Counted from the first letter of the stretch, positions 32,377 to 41,589 are shown. The stretch is 64,000 bases of DNA from an uncultured Clostridia bacterium (GCA_934647305.1 CAKUFI010000001.1:62001-126000); one strand, 5' to 3'. Program-made: numbers and translations. Notes: generated by a model not told the origin, from the sequence alone.

Positions 32377-33858
32377 ATGGAAACGGTGCTCAGTCCCCGC
32401 GAGATGTACGCGCTGGAAAGAGCCTATTTCGAGGCGGGAAACGACTCGCTTGCGCTCATGGAGCGGGCGGCGCGCTGCCTGACCGAGGAGCTCGAGGCGC
32501 TCATGGGCGGTCTGCAGGGTAAAACGGTCGCCTTCCTGTGCGGCGGCGGAAACAACGCGGGCGACGGCTTTGCCTCGGCGCGGTTTGCGCAGGAAAGGGG
32601 CGCGCGGTCGATTCTCGTGCCGCTCTGCGATCACTGGAAGGGTGACGCGCAGACCGAGTACGAGCGCGCGATGGCCGCGGGTCTGCCGGTCTGTCCGCTT
32701 TCCGAGGCTCCGCTCCCCGACGCGTGGGTGGACGCGGTGTTCGGTATCGGGCTCAACAGGCCGCTTTCCGAGGAGTACGCGCCGATCTTCGCGCGCCTTG
32801 AGCGGGACCGGCAGGCGGGCAGCCGCGTGCTGAGCGTGGATCTGCCCTCAGGCATCGACGGCGCGACCGGCTGCGTGCAGACTTGCGCGGTGAAGGCCGA
32901 CGTGACCGTGACCTTCCAGTGCGCCAAGCGCGGACATTTCTTCGCCGACGGGCCGGATTACTGCGGGAGGCTGATTGTGCGCGACATCGGCCTGGGGCAG
33001 GCGAAGGGCGAGCTTGCGCGCGTGACCGAAGCGGATGTGCGCGCGGCATTCCCCATGCGGCGGCGCAATTCGCACAAGGGAATCTACGGCCATCTGCTGC
33101 TCGTCGCCGGCTCATATGGCATGGCAGGCGCGGCCTCCCTCGCGGCGAACGCGGCGCTGCGGAGCGGGTGCGGCCTGGTGAGCATTGCCTGTCCGCGCTC
33201 GATCGTGCCCATTCTCCAGACGCTTGCGCCCTGCGCGATGTGCCTGCCGCTCGAGGAGCAGGACGGCGCGCTGAGCGAGGCAGCGCTGCCCGCGCTGCGG
33301 GAGGCACTTTCCGGCAAGTCGGCGGCCGCGATCGGCCCGGGTCTGTCCAGGCGGGCCGCGCCCCGGCTGCTGGAAGAGGTGCTGGCGAGCGGCCTTCCCG
33401 CCGTGATCGACGCGGACGCGCTGAACCTTCTGTCCACCTCGGGCGCACTGCGCAGTCTGCTCGCCTCCCATCACCTGATCACGCCCCATCCGGGCGAGGC
33501 GGCGCGGCTGGTGCCCGGCCTGTCGGGCGATGCGGTCGAGCGCGCGAAAAGGCTGCGCGAGCTGGGCGCGGCGGCGCTTTACAAGGGCGCGGTGACGGTG
33601 GTGGCAGGGGAAAGCGGCTGCTGCCTGACCACCTCGGGCTGCTCGGGCATGGCAAAGGGCGGCAGCGGCGACGTGCTCACCGGCATGGCGGGCGCGCTGC
33701 TGGCGCAGGGCGTGCCTGCGGAAACGGCTGGCTGGCTGGCAAGCGAAGTGCATGGCCTGGCGGGCGAGGCGGCCGAGCGCCGAAAGGGGCCTTACGCCAT
33801 GACCGCCCTTGACCAGATCGACGCGCTCTGTGAGGTCACGCAGGCGCTATTGAGCTAA
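32377..33858 (+). CDS. nnr: Bifunctional NAD(P)H-hydrate repair enzyme Nnr
   Basis: A 493-residue fusion. Residues 1-205 are the epimerase (NnrE): LCGGGNNAGDGFASAR and SVDLPSGIDGATG. Residues 215-490 are the ADP-dependent dehydratase (NnrD): HKGIYGHLLLVAGSYGMAGAA, AIGPGLSR, DADALNLL, TPHPGEAARL and GMAKGGSGDVLTGMAG. It repairs hydrated nicotinamide nucleotides. The ATG at 32377 is preferred over a GTG nine bases earlier, which lies in the ribosome site. Confidence 0.93.
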   Translation: METVLSPREMYALERAYFEAGNDSLALMERAARCLTEELEALMGGLQGKTVAFLCGGGNNAGDGFASARFAQERGARSILVPLCDHWKGDAQTEYERAMAAGLPVCPLSEAPLPDAWVDAVFGIGLNRPLSEEYAPIFARLERDRQAGSRVLSVDLPSGIDGATGCVQTCAVKADVTVTFQCAKRGHFFADGPDYCGRLIVRDIGLGQAKGELARVTEADVRAAFPMRRRNSHKGIYGHLLLVAGSYGMAGAASLAANAALRSGCGLVSIACPRSIVPILQTLAPCAMCLPLEEQDGALSEAALPALREALSGKSAAAIGPGLSRRAAPRLLEEVLASGLPAVIDADALNLLSTSGALRSLLASHHLITPHPGEAARLVPGLSGDAVERAKRLRELGAAALYKGAVTVVAGESGCCLTTSGCSGMAKGGSGDVLTGMAGALLAQGVPAETAGWLASEVHGLAGEAAERRKGPYAMTALDQIDALCEVTQALLS

Positions 33859-33938
33859 TTATATCACGCGCGGGGCGCCTTGGCAATGCGGACCTTTCCT
33901 TTTCCGTGCGCATAGGATGAAGCGGAGAAACCGCACGG

Positions 33939-34313
33939 ATGGTGAGGACAGTGATTTTGCGAGGCGAACTGTACACGGCGCAGCTGGATCCGGTCGTCGG
34001 CTCGGAGCAGGGCGGACGCCGACCGGTGCTGGTGGTGCAGAACGATCAGGGGAACCGCTTCAGCCCCACGGTCATTGTGCTGGCGCTGACGTCGCAGCTT
34101 CAGAAGGCGCGCCTGCCGACACACGTGACCATACGCGCCGGGGAAACCGGCCTGTCGCGCGACTCGGTGGCCATGGCCGAGCAGCTCCGTACGCTGGATA
34201 AGCGGCGGCTGGGGGAGCGCATCGGACGACTGCCCGAGGAGGAAATGCTGCGCGTGGACGAGGCGCTGCGCGTATCCCTACATTTGGTTAAAAGTGAAAA
34301 AGGGGCTTTTTAA
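33939..34313 (+). CDS. mazF: MazF/PemK-type endoribonuclease toxin
   Basis: A 124-residue toxin-family protein. The signature is GELYTAQLDPVVGSEQGGRRPVLV (residues 10-33 in part), with the catalytic Arg in QGGRRP and the conserved LTSQ and S-rich RDSVAMAEQLRTLDK segment. MazF cleaves single-stranded RNA. In B. subtilis an antitoxin gene precedes it; here only 80 bases separate it from nnr and no antitoxin frame is visible on either side. The start is uncertain within four codons. Confidence 0.88.
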   Translation: MVRTVILRGELYTAQLDPVVGSEQGGRRPVLVVQNDQGNRFSPTVIVLALTSQLQKARLPTHVTIRAGETGLSRDSVAMAEQLRTLDKRRLGERIGRLPEEEMLRVDEALRVSLHLVKSEKGAF

Positions 34314-34326
34314 AAGGGGCGGTTTG

Positions 34327-34335
34327 TGCTACAAT
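34327..34335 (+). promoter_or_regulatory. Extended -10 promoter before the YitT gene
   Basis: TGCTACAAT, an extended -10 element, lies 25 bases before the ATG. No good -35 box is present. Confidence 0.4.
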
Positions 34336-34359
34336 AGGAATGGATACGGGAGGGAGCTT

Positions 34360-35244
34360 ATGCCGAAGCACGTGAAAAAACAACTGGCGATGTACTGCCA
34401 GATTTTACTGGGAATTCTGCTGTGCGCGGTGGCGTACAACATGTTTCTGATTCCCAACGACCTGGCGCCCGGCGGCTTCACAGGTATCGCGCAGCTGATT
34501 AACCGCCTGACCGGATGGCCGGTCGGTACGGTCACGCTGTGCCTGAATATTCCGTTGTTTCTGCTGAGCGCCCGGTCGCTGGGCATACAGTTCGGCCTGC
34601 GGTCGCTGGTGGCGACGGTGGGCCTGTCGTTGGCGCTGGACTACCTGCCGCTTCCCCAGGCAGTCGAGCCGGGCACGGCCAACGCCCAGTTTCTCGCCTG
34701 CGTCTTCGGCGGCGTGCTCAGCGGCGCGGGCTTCGGCTTCGTCATCCGCGGCAGCGCGACCACCGGCGGCACCGACATGCTGGCCAAGCTGGTGCACGAA
34801 TGGAAGCCGTCCCTGTCGGTCGGCAGCCTGATGTTCAGCGTGGACGCGCTGGTCATACTGGCCTCGGCGTTCGTGTTCGACGTGGTGTCCGCGCTCTTCG
34901 CGCTGATCTGCGTGTTTTTGAGCAGCTACGTCATCGACCTGCTGATCGACGGATTGAACGCAGCGCGTGCCTACTTCATCATCTCCCGCCACAGCGAGCA
35001 GATTTCCCACCGGGTACTGACCGAGCTGGAGCGCGGCGTGACCTGCTTTGCGGCCCGCGGCGCGTATACCGGCGAGCAGAAGGAAGTGCTTCTGTGCGTG
35101 GTCAGCCGAATGGAAGCGGTTCCGCTCAAGCAGATTGTGGCGGAAGTGGATCCTGCGGCCTTTGTCATCGCAACCAACGTCCACGAGGCGTTGGGCGAAG
35201 GCTTTAAACCCAATAAAGTCACTAAAAAAACAGGAGGAAAGTAA
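34360..35244 (+). CDS. YitT family membrane protein
   Basis: A 294-residue protein with five to six membrane helices in residues 8-205 and a C-terminal cytoplasmic DUF2179 domain (about 215-290: GVTCFAARGAYTGEQKEVLLCVV). Family motifs are NMFLIPNDLAPGGFTGIAQ near residue 28 and RGSATTGGTDMLA near 130. Function is unproven; transport of small molecules is suspected. GGGAGGGAG precedes the ATG. It is separated by four bases from the next gene, with which it must be co-transcribed. Confidence 0.9.
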   Translation: MPKHVKKQLAMYCQILLGILLCAVAYNMFLIPNDLAPGGFTGIAQLINRLTGWPVGTVTLCLNIPLFLLSARSLGIQFGLRSLVATVGLSLALDYLPLPQAVEPGTANAQFLACVFGGVLSGAGFGFVIRGSATTGGTDMLAKLVHEWKPSLSVGSLMFSVDALVILASAFVFDVVSALFALICVFLSSYVIDLLIDGLNAARAYFIISRHSEQISHRVLTELERGVTCFAARGAYTGEQKEVLLCVVSRMEAVPLKQIVAEVDPAAFVIATNVHEALGEGFKPNKVTKKTGGK

Positions 35245-35248
35245 ACAA

Positions 35249-36310
35249 ATGGGCAAGATCAAGGTTGCTATCATCGGCTGCGGTAACATCGCCCGCGCCG
35301 CGCATCTGCCTGCTTACCAGGCGGCTGCCGATCTGGCGGAAGTCAAGTACTTCTGCGATCTGATTCCCGAGCGTGCCGAAGAGCTGCGCGACAAGTACGG
35401 CAGCGGCATCGTCACCACCGACTATCATGAGATCCTGGGCGATCCCGAGGTCGAGTGCGTCTCCGTCTGCACGCCCAACGGCGGCCACAATCCCATCTCC
35501 ATCGACTTCCTGCGCGCCGGCAAGAACGTGCTGTGCGAGAAGCCGGCCGCGATGACCGCTGCGCTGGCCGAGGAAATGAAGCGCGTCGCCGACGAGACGG
35601 GCAAGATCCTGAACATCGGCGTATGCAACCGCTTTAACACCGCGGTTGAGAAGATCCAGGAGCTGGTCAGCCAGGGCGAGCTGGGCAACATCTATCACGT
35701 GTACTGCTCCTTCCGCGCCTATCGCTCCATTCCCGGCCTCGGCGGCGCGTTCACCACGAAGGCGCTCTCCGGCGGCGGCGCGCTGATCGACTGGGGCGTG
35801 CACTACCTCGACCTGATCTTCTACATCATCAACCAGCCCAAGGTCAAGACCGTTTCGGCCGAAACCTACTCCATCCTGGGCAAGGACATGCCCGGCTACG
35901 TGTACACCGGCATGTGGGCTGGCCCGCCCAAGTATGACGGCACCTACGACGTGGACGACTTCGTGACCGGCCTGATCCGCACCGAGGGCCCGACCATCTC
36001 GGTCAACGGCTGCTGGGCGCAGAACCTGGACGAGAACGCGACCTTCGTCGAGTTCCTGGGCGACAAGGGCGGCATCAAGCTGCAGTACGGCGGAAACTTC
36101 AAGCTGTACAGCACCAAGAACGGCATGCTGACCGAGACCAGCTTCCAGTATCAGACCACCAACATGTACAACAACGAGGTGCGTTCCTTCCTGATCAACG
36201 CGCCCAAGGGCATCAAGACCAAGGCCAACATCGACTACGCGCTGGTCACCAGCCAGGTCATGGATATGATGTACCAGTCCAGCGAGAAGCACGAGGAAAT
36301 CAAGGCGTAA
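35249..36310 (+). CDS. Gfo/Idh/MocA family oxidoreductase
   Basis: A 353-residue NAD(P)-dependent dehydrogenase acting on sugars or cyclitols. The Rossmann motif is AIIGCGNIARAAH at residues 7-19; the family CEKPAAM motif (usual EKP) is near residue 96, and the catalytic His sits in LIDWGVHYLDLI near 182. Substrate is not predictable. AGGAGG precedes the ATG, four bases after the YitT stop. A terminator follows. Confidence 0.9.
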   Translation: MGKIKVAIIGCGNIARAAHLPAYQAAADLAEVKYFCDLIPERAEELRDKYGSGIVTTDYHEILGDPEVECVSVCTPNGGHNPISIDFLRAGKNVLCEKPAAMTAALAEEMKRVADETGKILNIGVCNRFNTAVEKIQELVSQGELGNIYHVYCSFRAYRSIPGLGGAFTTKALSGGGALIDWGVHYLDLIFYIINQPKVKTVSAETYSILGKDMPGYVYTGMWAGPPKYDGTYDVDDFVTGLIRTEGPTISVNGCWAQNLDENATFVEFLGDKGGIKLQYGGNFKLYSTKNGMLTETSFQYQTTNMYNNEVRSFLINAPKGIKTKANIDYALVTSQVMDMMYQSSEKHEEIKA

Positions 36311-36330
36311 GGACAGCTCTCTTTCAAAAG

Positions 36331-36360
36331 TCCGCGGGTATTTTGCCTGCGGGCTTTTTT
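36331..36360 (+). terminator. Terminator of the YitT-oxidoreductase operon
   Basis: CCGCGGG pairs with CCTGCGG around TATTTTG, followed by GCTTTTTT. Confidence 0.8.
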
Positions 36361-36417
36361 CTGAAGGCGTGCAGCAATTCCGCGCGGCGCGGGGTGTTAT
36401 GGGCGTAAGGAGGTGAG

Positions 36418-36906
36418 ATGCGCATGCAAAACGGATCGCAGTGCACGGCGATCGAGCAGGAGAAGATGATTCGGCGCTATGCCGACACGGTTTACCGCCT
36501 GGCCTACTCCTATGTGAGGAACCGGGCGGACGCCGACGACCTGTTTCAGGAGGTTTTTCTGCGCTTTCTTCGCGCCCGGCCGGTCTTTCGCGACCCGGAG
36601 CACGCCAAAGCTTGGTTTATCCGGGTCACGATCAACCGCGCGCGCAGCTTTTTCCATTCGGCCTGGCGCAGGCATACCGAGCCGCTGACCGAGTGGGCGG
36701 GTGAGGTCACGATGGAGGAGCGGGCGCTGGACGAGGCGCTGAATCGACTGAACAAGCAGGATCGTCTGGTCATTCACCTGCACTACTACGAGGGCTATTC
36801 CACCGAGGAAATCGCCGAATTGACCGGCAAACGCCCCTCGAGCGTGCGTTCGCAGCTGACGCGGGCGCGCGGCAGGCTCAGAGAATTTCTGAAGGAGGAT
36901 GAATAG
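36418..36906 (+). CDS. ECF-family RNA polymerase sigma factor
   Basis: A 162-residue sigma factor with region 2 (YVRNRADADDLFQEVFLRFL) and region 4 (YYEGYSTEEIAELTGKRPSSVRSQLTRARGRL). No region 3, as expected for extracytoplasmic-function factors. A second ATG at 36424 gives a better spacing from AAGGAGGTGA and may be the true start. The next gene begins directly after the stop and is its likely anti-sigma factor. The target promoter is not identifiable. Confidence 0.93.
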   Translation: MRMQNGSQCTAIEQEKMIRRYADTVYRLAYSYVRNRADADDLFQEVFLRFLRARPVFRDPEHAKAWFIRVTINRARSFFHSAWRRHTEPLTEWAGEVTMEERALDEALNRLNKQDRLVIHLHYYEGYSTEEIAELTGKRPSSVRSQLTRARGRLREFLKEDE

Positions 36907-37914
36907 ATGAGAACGCTCTATCGCAAAATGAACGAACGAATCCGCCCCGACGCGCAGTTGGTCGCGGGCGTGCTCTCCCAGGCAGAGCATAAAGCGCCCC
37001 GCAGGCTGCCTGTGCGCGCGGCGTTTGCGGCCGCGGCGCTGATCGTGTGCCTGGCGGTTCCGGCGCTGGCCGCCAATCTGCCCGGAACCTACCCGCTGCT
37101 CTACCGCCTTGCGCCGGATGTGGCGCAGTTCTTCCGGCCGGTACACCTCGCCAGTGAGGATCAGGGCATTCGGCTGGAGGTGCTTTCCGTCCGCGTGGCG
37201 GGCGACACGGCGCAGGCGCTGCTGGGTCTGATCGACCTTACCGGCAGCCGGATCGACGGCACGGTCGATCTGTACGACAGCTATGAAATCCACGTGCCCG
37301 GCGGGGTGGAGGGGCACTGCTCGGCGGCTGAGTACGACGAGACGACCGGCACGGCCACGCTGCTGCTCACGCTGACCCGCAAGGATGGAAAGGCGTTTGA
37401 CGGTGAAAAGGTTACTCTGACGGTCGGCGAGCTGCTCTGCAGTGTGCAGACCAGTGACTTCGCGCTGCCTGCCGACTGCATGGACATGCTCTGCGTTCAG
37501 CCCGAGACGATGCAGCCCGGAAACCGCCTGCGCGGCATGGGCGGCGTGGACAAGAGCGCGCTGCCCGCGCAGCCCACGGCGCTTGTGCCCTTCGCCGAGG
37601 AAAGGGAGCTGGCCGAGGGCGTGACGCTCAGCGCGCTGGGCGAGGTGGACGGAAGACTGCGCCTGCAGCTGCATTTCCTCTCGGGCGCGACCGACGACCA
37701 CGGCTACGTCTGGTTCGAGGACGCGCAGGGCAAGAAGACCGATCCGGTTTACGGAATCGATTTCTGGGACGGAAACGGCGGCTATTACGCGGAGGAGGTC
37801 TTTGCGCAGTCGGCGGACGAGCTGAAGGGCCAGATGCTGCGCGCGCACTTCGTCACCTGCCGCACGAAGGTTTCAGGCAACTGGGCGGTTACATTCCCGA
37901 TCACAGAGGAATAA
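36907..37914 (+). CDS. Putative membrane-anchored anti-sigma factor
   Basis: A 335-residue protein with a short cytoplasmic N-terminus, one membrane helix (about residues 36-55) and a large extracytoplasmic domain of beta-rich character. The layout and the position immediately after an ECF sigma gene (one-base spacing, GAAGGAGG inside the sigma gene) support an anti-sigma role; it resembles the DUF4179-type group. No zinc anti-sigma motif is seen in the first 35 residues. Confidence 0.7.
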   Translation: MRTLYRKMNERIRPDAQLVAGVLSQAEHKAPRRLPVRAAFAAAALIVCLAVPALAANLPGTYPLLYRLAPDVAQFFRPVHLASEDQGIRLEVLSVRVAGDTAQALLGLIDLTGSRIDGTVDLYDSYEIHVPGGVEGHCSAAEYDETTGTATLLLTLTRKDGKAFDGEKVTLTVGELLCSVQTSDFALPADCMDMLCVQPETMQPGNRLRGMGGVDKSALPAQPTALVPFAEERELAEGVTLSALGEVDGRLRLQLHFLSGATDDHGYVWFEDAQGKKTDPVYGIDFWDGNGGYYAEEVFAQSADELKGQMLRAHFVTCRTKVSGNWAVTFPITEE

Positions 37915-37954
37915 AACAAATGCCGGGGGAGCGATCCCTCGGCCTTCCAATATA

Positions 37955-37999
37955 GACTTTGGTCTGTTTTTACCACTCTAAAATTGACTTTGGTCTGTT
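37955..37999. repeat. Tandem 14-base repeats between convergent genes
   Basis: GACTTTGGTCTGTT occurs at 37955-37968 and 37986-37999. Each copy can form a small AGAC/GTCT stem with T-rich flanks on one strand, so the pair may act as weak terminators for the anti-sigma and recX genes. The second copy overlaps the recX stop codon. Confidence 0.5.
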
Positions 38000-38618
38000 A
38001 TTCCTCGTCGAAGTCCGCATCCAGCGCCTGACTGATGATGTCCCACGAATAGCCGCGCCGCGCGAGCGCCTGAGACACCTTCGCACGGGCCTTTCGCGGC
38101 TCCTCACCCTCATATCGTCGGGCATATCTCGCGGCCAGTGCGCGCGCCCCCTCGAGCTGGCTCTCGTCGTCCAGGTTTTCCTCCAGCAGGCCGTCCACCA
38201 GGCTTTCGTCCAGTCCCTTGGCCCGCATCTTGCGCCGCAGGGCGTAGCGGCCGGTCTGGGTCGCCTTGTGCAGTTCGACATACCGCTCGGCATAGCGCGT
38301 ATCGTCGATCAGGCGGTTTTCCTGAAGCCGCCGGCAGATGGCCTCGGCCACGTCCTCGGTGTAGCCGCGCCTCTTCAGGCCGCTCGTCAGGTCGTGCGCG
38401 GTCATGTCGCGCGCGGTGAGCAGGCCCAGCGCCGTCTCGTAGGCGTCCTTGAACTGCAGGCTGCTCAGCCTGTCGCGAAAGGCCTGCTCGTCCAGCTCGT
38501 CGCCCTCGGCGGGCGCGATCTGCTGAAAGTACTTCTTTTTAACGCGCGTGAACGCCACGCCGTCCACGTACAGCGTGTACACGCCGCGCTTTTCCTCGAT
38601 GCCGGTAATCATTCCCAT
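37998..38618 (-). CDS. recX: Regulatory protein RecX
   Basis: A 206-residue helical protein of the RecX family that modulates RecA filaments. Three-helix repeats with RDMTAHDLTSGLKRRGYTEDVA, LIDDTRYAERYVE and GRYALRRKMRAKGLDESLV are evident. Length fits Firmicute RecX. AAGGAGG precedes the start by 9 bases. recA is not in the window. It is divergent from the coat-protein genes. Confidence 0.92.
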   Translation of the reverse strand: MGMITGIEEKRGVYTLYVDGVAFTRVKKKYFQQIAPAEGDELDEQAFRDRLSSLQFKDAYETALGLLTARDMTAHDLTSGLKRRGYTEDVAEAICRRLQENRLIDDTRYAERYVELHKATQTGRYALRRKMRAKGLDESLVDGLLEENLDDESQLEGARALAARYARRYEGEEPRKARAKVSQALARRGYSWDIISQALDADFDEE

Positions 38619-38677
38619 GTGTAGCGGCCTCCTTGCCGGGCAAAATAGTCTCGTCCAAGAGGAAAGGAGGAATGAAC

Positions 38678-38881
38678 ATGCCCAGTGTCAACGCCATCCA
38701 GACCAAGTCTTTGACCATTCTCGAAGACCAGCTCCAGCATGAGTTTCTTGCGTGCAGGAAGGCTGAGCAGTACGCTCAGTCGTTTGAAAACCCTGCGCTC
38801 AAGAATCTCGCCGGCAGCATGGCGCAGCATCACCGCGAGCGCTTCGACCGGCTGTTCGATTACCTGAACAGTCATTCCTGA
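38678..38881 (+). CDS. Small coat-like protein
   Basis: A 67-residue helical protein (LEDQLQHEFLACRKAEQYAQ, then MAQHHRERFDRLFDYL). It resembles short clostridial spore-coat-associated helical-hairpin proteins. It lies 16 bases before the CotF-like gene, so the two are probably co-expressed. The ATG at 38678 is seven bases from AGGAGG; an ATG six bases earlier is too close. Family assignment is tentative. Confidence 0.7.
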   Translation: MPSVNAIQTKSLTILEDQLQHEFLACRKAEQYAQSFENPALKNLAGSMAQHHRERFDRLFDYLNSHS

Positions 38882-38897
38882 GAGGAGGGGAAGACCC

Positions 38898-39182
38898 ATG
38901 CAGAATCAGACGAACTCTGTCATGAACGATCAGGATCGGCTGGAAGACCTGTTGACCGAGGAAAAATACCTGATCAACGCCTACAGCACGTTCATTCCCG
39001 AAGCCACCTGCCCGCAGCTGCGACAGGTTCTGACGACGAACTTCAATGATTGCTGTCAGAACCAGTACGCCGTGTTCGACCAGATGAACCAGCTGGGCTG
39101 GTATCAGACCAAGGCCGCGCCCATGCCCGACATCGAGCAGGCCCGCCGGAAGTTTGCCCAGCTCAAGCAGCAGTTGGGCTGA
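38898..39182 (+). CDS. CotF-type spore coat protein
   Basis: A 94-residue four-helix type protein of the CotF family: LEDLLTEEKYLINAYSTFIPEATCPQLRQVL and QNQYAVFDQMNQLGWYQTKAA. CotF-related proteins are coat or forespore-associated. Its presence indicates a sporulation lineage. GGAGGG precedes the ATG and a strong terminator follows. Confidence 0.85.
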   Translation: MQNQTNSVMNDQDRLEDLLTEEKYLINAYSTFIPEATCPQLRQVLTTNFNDCCQNQYAVFDQMNQLGWYQTKAAPMPDIEQARRKFAQLKQQLG

Positions 39183-39191
39183 TTGGACAAA

Positions 39192-39226
39192 GGAGGCTGT
39201 TCCCCTCGGGGGCAGCCTCCCTTTTT
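39192..39226 (+). terminator. Terminator of the coat-protein genes
   Basis: GGAGGCTG pairs with CAGCCTCC, with an inner CCCC/GGGG stem, followed by CTTTTT. Confidence 0.85.
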
Positions 39227-39238
39227 GCGTGTAAAACC

Positions 39239-40666
39239 TTACGCGTTCTTGAGCATGCTCTGCTTCATCATCCACAGCTTCTCGGACAGGTCGACCTTGT
39301 AGCGGTGGGGATTGGTCAGACGCTTGTACTGATCCCAGAAGGTGGCCAGGTCCTTTTTGCAGTCAGCCTGGATGTCCATGAGCTTCCTGGGCTTATAGAC
39401 GCACTGGCCGTTCACGAACAGCGGCTCGTGCAGATTGCGGATGTGATAATTGGTCAGCGTCATTTCCTTCCAGGTATCGACCGGGTCGAAGATGGTCAGC
39501 GGCTTGCTCTCGTCGAACTCCTCGTCCTGAAGGGCGATCAGGTCGGCGACGGCCATGCCGTTTTCGTCATACAGGCGCAGCAGCTTCTTGATGCCGGGGT
39601 TGGTCACCTTGGCCGGGTTCTCGGTCACCTTCATCTTGTTGACCACGCGTCCGTCGATAATCTCGGCCGCCAGCTTGTACACGCCGCCCAGCGCGGGGCA
39701 GTCGGAGCTGGTGATCAGCTTGGTGCCCACGCCCCAGATGTCGATGCGCGCGCCCTGCTGCTTGAGGTCGTTGATCAGATACTCGTCCAAATCGCCCGAC
39801 ACGCACACCTTGGCGTTCGGGAAGCCGGCCTCGTCCATCATGCGGCGGGCTTCGCGGCTCAGGTAGGCCAAATCGCCCGAGTCGATGCGGATGCCCAGCG
39901 GCTCATGGCCGGCTGCGCGCAGCTCCTTGAAGACCTGAATGGCGTGGGGCATGCCGCTCTTGAGCACGTTGAAGGTGTCAACCAGCAGCAGGCAGGCGTC
40001 CGGGAAGAACTTCGCGTAGGCGCGGAAGGCGGTCAGCTCGTCCGGGAAGGACATGACCCAGCTGTGCGCATGGGTGCCGCTGACCGGAATGTTAAACATC
40101 GAGCCGGTGAGCACGTTGCTGGTGGAGTCGCAGCCGCCGATGACCGCGGCACGCGCGCCGTAGATGCCGGCGTCGGGGCCCTGAGCGCGGCGCAGGCCGA
40201 ACTCAAGCACCTTGTCGCCCTTTGCGGCGAGCGCCACGCGGCTGGCCTTGGTGGCGATGATGGTCTGGTGGTTGATGATGTTGAGCAGCGCGGTCTCGAC
40301 CAGCTGTGCCTCTACGATGGGCGCGGTCACGCGAACCAGCGGCTCGCCCGAGAACACCACCGTACCCTCCGGCACCGCCTCGATGTCGCCGGTAAAGTGC
40401 AGGTTCTTGAGCAGTGCCAGGAAGCCCTCGTCGAACAGGTTCAGCGAGCGCAGATACTCGATGTCCTCGTCGTCAAAGTGCAGGTTGTTGATGTAATCCA
40501 CCAGCTGCTCCACACCCGCCATGATCGCGTAATGCGTCACGGCCGAGGTCTGGCGGTAGAACATGTCGAAGACGGCCTTGTTGTCGAGCATATCGCTCTT
40601 GTAATAGCCGTACATCATGGTCAGCTGGTACAGGTCGGTCATCATGGAAAGGTTTCTCATCGTCAA
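39239..40666 (-). CDS. pncB: Nicotinate phosphoribosyltransferase
   Basis: A 475-residue enzyme that joins nicotinate to PRPP in NAD salvage. Landmarks are DLYQLTMMYGYYKSDM at the N-terminus, LEFGLRRAQGPDAGIYGARAAVIGGCDSTSN near 180-210 (split here), and GIRIDSGDLAYLSREARRM near 268, with GVGTKLITS near 325. Length fits the short bacterial PncB2 form. Its start overlaps the lgt stop by four bases, giving a lgt-pncB operon. Confidence 0.95.
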   Translation of the reverse strand: MTMRNLSMMTDLYQLTMMYGYYKSDMLDNKAVFDMFYRQTSAVTHYAIMAGVEQLVDYINNLHFDDEDIEYLRSLNLFDEGFLALLKNLHFTGDIEAVPEGTVVFSGEPLVRVTAPIVEAQLVETALLNIINHQTIIATKASRVALAAKGDKVLEFGLRRAQGPDAGIYGARAAVIGGCDSTSNVLTGSMFNIPVSGTHAHSWVMSFPDELTAFRAYAKFFPDACLLLVDTFNVLKSGMPHAIQVFKELRAAGHEPLGIRIDSGDLAYLSREARRMMDEAGFPNAKVCVSGDLDEYLINDLKQQGARIDIWGVGTKLITSSDCPALGGVYKLAAEIIDGRVVNKMKVTENPAKVTNPGIKKLLRLYDENGMAVADLIALQDEEFDESKPLTIFDPVDTWKEMTLTNYHIRNLHEPLFVNGQCVYKPRKLMDIQADCKKDLATFWDQYKRLTNPHRYKVDLSEKLWMMKQSMLKNA

Positions 40667-41589
40667 TCACTCTTTTCTTGCGTCATGTCTTTCAAGGGTA
40701 TGGTGACTTTATATAAAGGCGCAAACAGCGCCAGGGAAACGGCGGACGCGGCCAGCTGCGGGAAAAACCGTCCCGCGCGCACGGCGAAGAGCAGCGCGCC
40801 CAGGCTCAGCAGCAGGGGAATGAACCATTTAAGGCCCCTTTTCGGCGCGCGGGCAAGCAGGATCACGGCGAACAGCAGCATCGCCCCCAGGCTTAAAAGC
40901 TGCGACACGCGCACGCCCATCAGCATCAGGCTGTCCGTGCGCAGCCCCTCGACCACACACCGCTCGGCGGCGTAGAGCACGGCGTAGGCCATGAACTCGT
41001 CGCCTGCGCGCCTGAAGCACCGCCTGTGCTCGCCCCACATCAGGAAAAGGAAGATCAGCGCGCACCAGCAGGACTCATAGAAGAAGGTCGCCCAGTGCCA
41101 CTCGCCCAGTGCCTCGATGTACACGCCCATCGGGAAAAACTGCAGCCGCGGGTCGGCGATCGCGCGGCCGAAGGCCTCCTGATTGAAGAAGTTGCCCCAG
41201 CGCCCAATGGCCTGTCCCAGCACGAGCGCCGGCGCGCACAGGTCGCACAGGCTGCCCAGCGGGATGCGTTTCTTTTTCGCGAACACGATGGCGGTCAGCA
41301 GGCCGCCAAGCACCGCGCCGTAGATGGCGAGACCCCCCTCACGCAGCGCGAATACCTTTGTCAGGTCATCCTTATACGCGTCCCAGGAAAAGGCCACGTA
41401 ATACAGCCGCGCGCACACAATGGCGACGGGCGCCGCCCACAGCACGAAATTCAGCGAGTCGTCCTTCTGAAGGCCGAAGCGCTTTTCGCGCGCCATGACC
41501 AGCAGGGTGCCCGTGAGAAGCGCGGCGGCGATCAGTATGCCGTACCAGTAGACCGGCCGTCCGGCCACGAAGAAAGCAATTCGAGACAT
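40663..41589 (-). CDS. lgt: Prolipoprotein diacylglyceryl transferase
   Basis: A 308-residue polytopic enzyme that attaches diacylglycerol to lipobox cysteines. The Lgt signature GRWGNFFNQEAFG lies near residue 137, with YGILIAAALLTG at the N-terminus and GGLAIYGAVLGG near 85. About seven membrane helices are predicted by eye. GGAGGG precedes the ATG and a consensus promoter lies upstream. LspA, the next enzyme in lipoprotein maturation, is encoded at 46.6 kb. Confidence 0.93.
   Translation of the reverse strand: MSRIAFFVAGRPVYWYGILIAAALLTGTLLVMAREKRFGLQKDDSLNFVLWAAPVAIVCARLYYVAFSWDAYKDDLTKVFALREGGLAIYGAVLGGLLTAIVFAKKKRIPLGSLCDLCAPALVLGQAIGRWGNFFNQEAFGRAIADPRLQFFPMGVYIEALGEWHWATFFYESCWCALIFLFLMWGEHRRCFRRAGDEFMAYAVLYAAERCVVEGLRTDSLMLMGVRVSQLLSLGAMLLFAVILLARAPKRGLKWFIPLLLSLGALLFAVRAGRFFPQLAASAVSLALFAPLYKVTIPLKDMTQEKSD

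Noticed and set aside
39050..40975. Plus-strand open frame of 641 codons opposite pncB
   Set aside because: It runs out of the CotF-like gene in another frame and mirrors pncB; no motif or start signal supports it.
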